Source: Candidatus Caccocola faecipullorum
Lineage (GTDB): Bacteria; Synergistota; Synergistia; Synergistales; Synergistaceae
Assembly: GCA_018716365.1 (NCBI GenBank)
Contig: DVKA01000234.1
Span: forward strand, 1 to 8,719
DNA: 8,719 nucleotides
Direction: 5' to 3'
Notes under the pieces: generated by a model
Told to the model about the DNA's origin: nothing
The model's input: the letters and a program-made list of their open reading frames with translations, nothing else
The model's database searches: none
Shown here: positions 7,329 to 8,719 of the stretch, piece after piece
Numbering within the stretch: position 1 is the first letter of the stretch
Layout of the letters: the number at the start of each line of letters is the position of its first letter
Translations under genes and position numbers: made by a program

Positions 7329-7368
7329 GCGGCGGCTTCCCGACAAAACGGAAAGCCGCCGCTTTTTT
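7329..7368 (+). terminator. Rho-independent terminator closing the envelope operon
   Basis: GCGGCGGCTT (7329-7338) pairs perfectly over 10 bases with AAGCCGCCGC (7353-7362), with CC/GG adding to the top of the stem, followed at once by six T (7363-7368). It lies 19 bases after the permease stop. On the - strand the same hairpin lies below the end of the first Lrp gene but lacks a T-run there, so it is at best a weak terminator in that direction. Confidence 0.92.
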
Positions 7369-7398
7369 GTGCTTATTATGCCGCAGCGTCTACGTGCG

Positions 7399-7884
7399 CT
7401 ACTTTGCGGCCTCCGGCGGAAAGGCCGGAAGCTCGCCCGTGTCTTCGAAAACTATGTAGGTCGTCGTGTGAAGCTCGAGGTGGTGCAGCTTGTCAAGAAG
7501 CTCGTCCAGCTCCTTCATCGAAGGCACGGCGGCCTCCGCTATGCAGACGACGTCGCCAGTCACGTCCCACGCGCGCACAATGCCCTCCAGCTCGCGCACG
7601 GCGGGGAGCAGACGGAAGTAATGCTTTTCGGCGACGCGGGAGTCGCTCTTCGACTTCATCAGGATTATCGCCTTTATGCCGAAGCCCATCACGGAGTAGT
7701 TGAACACCGGGCGGTAGCCCTCTATCAGCCCCGCCTCCTCCATGCGCCGCACGCGCTCGCGCGCGGCTGGAGAGGTCAGGCCGACGGCGCGCCCTATCTC
7801 CGTAAAGGTCGCCCTTGCGTTCTCCCTGAGAGCCCTTATTATGCGCCAATCCGTCTCGTCAAGCTGTATAGTCCTTTCGCGCAC
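7399..7884 (-). CDS. Lrp/AsnC-family transcriptional regulator (left copy)
   Basis: This is a feast/famine regulator of 161 residues with the two standard domains. An N-terminal winged helix-turn-helix occupies ~8-60 (LDETDWRIIRALRENAR, then EIGRAVGLTSPAARERV with the recognition helix at ~38-50). A C-terminal RAM ligand and oligomerisation domain occupies ~65-148, with WDVTGDVVCIAEA at 106-118 around the usual Gly-Asp of the effector site. The frame is open up to 7947, but GTG at 7884 is chosen because the N-terminus then aligns residue for residue with the right-hand copy, and because a TATAAT promoter lies inside the upstream extension. The Shine-Dalgarno is weak (AAAGG at 7896-7900, 11 bases away). 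Such proteins bind amino acids or related small molecules and often regulate their own gene; ligand and targets cannot be read from the sequence. Confidence 0.92.
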   Translation of the reverse strand: MRERTIQLDETDWRIIRALRENARATFTEIGRAVGLTSPAARERVRRMEEAGLIEGYRPVFNYSVMGFGIKAIILMKSKSDSRVAEKHYFRLLPAVRELEGIVRAWDVTGDVVCIAEAAVPSMKELDELLDKLHHLELHTTTYIVFEDTGELPAFPPEAAK

Positions 7885-7923
7885 CGCGCCGCCCGCCTTT
7901 CGAAGAAAAAATAACCGCGTCTG

Positions 7924-7932
7924 ATTATACCA
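7924..7932 (-). promoter_or_regulatory. Extended -10 promoter of the left Lrp gene
   Basis: Read on the - strand this is TGGTATAAT: a perfect TATAAT with the TGn extension. No good -35 box is present 16-18 bases upstream, which an extended -10 tolerates. Transcription would start near 7917, about 33 bases before the GTG at 7884. Confidence 0.65.
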
Positions 7933-8057
7933 GAGCACGCGCGGCACCCGCGGAGAAGGCGGAAAAAGAATTAAAGCGCCGCGGCCGATTTAATTTAATT
8001 TTGTTGAAAAACGGGGCGAGACGCTTTCGTCTCTGCGTGGCGGCGAAAAAATTTTTT

Positions 8058-8066
8058 TGATATATT
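8058..8066 (+). promoter_or_regulatory. Possible + strand extended -10 element
   Basis: TGATATATT matches an extended -10 (TGn followed by TATATT, one change from TATAAT). No convincing -35 is seen. A start near 8071-8073 would lead directly into the hairpin series ending in the 8166-8204 terminator. Confidence 0.3.
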
Positions 8067-8070
8067 TACA

Positions 8071-8205
8071 GCCGCCTCGGGGCGAAGGCGTTTTAGGGGA
8101 AACGCGGCCGCCCGGAGCAACACCTCAAAACTCTCGCCGTCATGCACCGGCGGCGACAAATAATCCACGGGCGTGTGGTGACTCCGCGCCCGTGATTTAT
8201 TTTTC
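8071..8205 (+). ncRNA. Possible small structured RNA of unknown class
   Basis: Reading + strand, three hairpins follow one another. The first (8076-8117) has CTC/GAG, GGGCG/CGCCC and GCGTTT/AAACGC stems, separated by a G-G mismatch and a 3x3 internal loop, about 14 base pairs, with loop TAGGGG. The second (8134-8156) has TCGCCG/CGGCGA. The third (8166-8194) is an 8-bp GC-rich stem followed by ATTTATTTTT. A candidate extended -10 lies just upstream. No known riboswitch, 6S, SRP, tmRNA or tRNA signature was recognised. There is no + strand gene downstream, so a riboswitch is unlikely. The hairpins also form on the - strand, where they would be the 3' tail of the right Lrp message, so direction is not settled. 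Confidence 0.25.
8166..8204. terminator. Rho-independent terminator, possibly bidirectional
   Basis: CACGGGCG (8166-8173) pairs perfectly with CGCCCGTG (8187-8194). On the + strand it is followed by ATTTATTTTT. On the - strand, 37 bases after the stop of the right Lrp gene, it is followed by the weaker GATTATTTGT. It most plausibly ends the right Lrp transcript, and may also end a + strand RNA. Confidence 0.65.
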
Positions 8206-8231
8206 CCGTCCTGGATTTTCGTATGAACCGG

Positions 8232-8705
8232 TTATTTGCCGCCGCCGGGGGAGGCCGGAAGCTCGCCCGTGTCCTCGAGCACGAGGTAGGTCGTCGTCGC
8301 GAAGCCTAGCGCGGAGAATTTCGCGAGGACTGCGTCAAGCTCCTTCATCGACGGCACCGCCACGTCGGCGATGCACTCGACGTCGCCCGTCACGTCCCAC
8401 GCGCGCACCACGCCGTCTATCTTCCTGACAATCGAGACGTTGTGCCTTTCTGTCAGCCTGTCGTAGCTCTTGACCTTGAGCATGACCATCGCGCGGAGCT
8501 GTCGTCCGAGCATCGTATAGTCGATGTCGGCGCGGTAGGATTTTATAAGCCCCGCCTGCTCCATGCGCACGACGCGCTCCTTGACGGCGGGGGAGGTGAG
8601 CCCGACGGCGCGGCCTATCTCAGTGAAGGCCGTCCTCGCGTTTTCCTGCAGTATCGCGAGTATCCGCCGGTCCGTATTGTCGAGGGTTATTCTGTAGTCG
8701 TCCAT
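8232..8705 (-). CDS. Lrp/AsnC-family transcriptional regulator (right copy)
   Basis: This 157-residue protein is a paralogue of its left neighbour. It has the same winged helix-turn-helix (LDNTDRRILAILQENAR, EIGRAVGLTSPAVKERV at ~29-45) and the same RAM domain with WDVTGDVECIADVAVPSMKE at ~103-122. It ends in the same EDTGELPA signature near the C-terminus. The ATG at 8705 follows GGAGG by 4 bases. The two copies are about half or more identical overall and almost identical through the DNA-reading helix, so they may recognise similar sites. They differ most at ~55-100, the start of the RAM domain, and here the copy is four residues shorter. A dimeric or octameric amino-acid-responsive regulator is expected from the family; ligand and targets are unknown. 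Confidence 0.93.
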   Translation of the reverse strand: MDDYRITLDNTDRRILAILQENARTAFTEIGRAVGLTSPAVKERVVRMEQAGLIKSYRADIDYTMLGRQLRAMVMLKVKSYDRLTERHNVSIVRKIDGVVRAWDVTGDVECIADVAVPSMKELDAVLAKFSALGFATTTYLVLEDTGELPASPGGGK

Positions 8706-8709
8706 TCAT

Positions 8710-8714
8710 CCTCC
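8710..8714 (-). promoter_or_regulatory. Ribosome binding site of the right Lrp gene
   Basis: GGAGG on the - strand, 4 bases before the ATG at 8705. It is near the right edge, so the promoter lies outside the window. Confidence 0.7.
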
Positions 8715-8719
8715 GCCTT

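Larger units (their letters stand above)
7933..8231. other. Intergenic region between the two Lrp genes
   Basis: No protein gene is supported here. The left part is AT-rich: GATTTAATTTAATTTT around 7987-8002 and an A6T7 tract at 8046-8058. These are separated by a perfect 6-bp hairpin (GAGACG-CTTT-CGTCTC, 8018-8033). The right part holds three more inverted repeats, at 8076-8117, 8134-8156 and 8166-8194. The AT-rich tracts lie upstream of the left Lrp promoter and could be operator or UP-element DNA for it. Lrp proteins favour such A/T-rich, bendable sites, but no consensus site was identified with confidence. Confidence 0.6.

Noticed and set aside
6811..7914. + strand open frame of 367 residues spanning the end of the permease, the terminator and the left Lrp gene
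   Set aside because: It runs through a strong terminator and opposite a clear Lrp gene, and its product is Arg-rich with no recognisable domain.
8046..8058. A6T7 tract as a terminator
   Set aside because: No GC-rich hairpin lies directly before the T-run in either direction; the nearest one (8018-8033) is separated from it by 12 bases on the + strand.
8142..8195. 17-codon + strand reading frame inside the possible small RNA
   Set aside because: No Shine-Dalgarno before the ATG, which lies in the loop of a hairpin; the residues look random.
8071..8205. Known riboswitch or housekeeping RNA (glycine, cobalamin, FMN, SAM, fluoride, ZTP, 6S, SRP)
   Set aside because: None of the conserved core sequences was found, and no + strand gene lies downstream to be controlled.
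8057..8428. + strand open frame of 123 residues from the intergenic gap into the right Lrp gene
   Set aside because: No ribosome binding site, Arg/Pro/Ser-rich composition, crosses a terminator hairpin and lies opposite a conserved gene.
1..8719. Mobile element, CRISPR array, phage or defence system
   Set aside because: No transposase, integrase, terminal repeats, spaced direct repeats or defence domains were seen; gene content is core envelope biogenesis plus regulators.

Overview
The window looks like a chromosomal piece of a GC-rich, diderm, non-proteobacterial genome. Gene order and protein character (BamA, an uncharacterised exported protein, lpxD-lpxC-fabZ-lpxA, kdsC, an LptF/LptG permease, then Lrp-type regulators) fit the phylum Synergistota (Synergistes/Cloacibacillus-like) best. 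That placement is an inference from remembered gene order and sequence style, not from a search. No mobile element, CRISPR array, tRNA or rRNA was found.

Layout. From the left edge to about 7310 everything is on the + strand and nearly gap-free, so it reads as one envelope-biogenesis operon. It starts inside bamA (end of the last POTRA domain plus the whole beta-barrel). Next comes a 425-residue exported protein that I do not recognise. Then follow lpxD (2531), lpxC (3561), fabZ (4431), lpxA (4904), kdsC (5718) and one LptF/LptG-family permease (6194-7309). Junctions are overlaps or gaps of a few bases; the exceptions are the 22-base gap before lpxD and the 45-base gap before fabZ. A strong Rho-independent terminator (7329-7368) closes the operon. 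Three of the genes appear to start with TTG.

From 7399 to the right edge are two tandem Lrp/AsnC regulators on the - strand, clear paralogues of each other. The 347-base gap between them holds a good extended -10 promoter for the left copy, AT-rich tracts, and a series of hairpins. On the + strand these hairpins could be a small structured RNA of about 135 nt with its own -10 element and terminator.

How the genes work together. LpxA, LpxC and LpxD are the first three steps of lipid A synthesis. FabZ draws on the same 3-hydroxyacyl-ACP pool for fatty acid elongation. KdsC makes free Kdo. The LptF/G protein belongs to the ABC exporter that extracts finished LPS from the inner membrane. BamA inserts outer-membrane barrels, including the LPS insertase LptD. 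The unknown exported protein sits between the outer-membrane and lipid A genes. LpxB, LpxH/LpxI, KdsA/KdsB and a second LptF/G partner are not in the window. The most useful second looks are the unknown exported protein, the possible intergenic RNA and the duplicated Lrp pair. I see no clear evidence for a wholly new multi-gene system.
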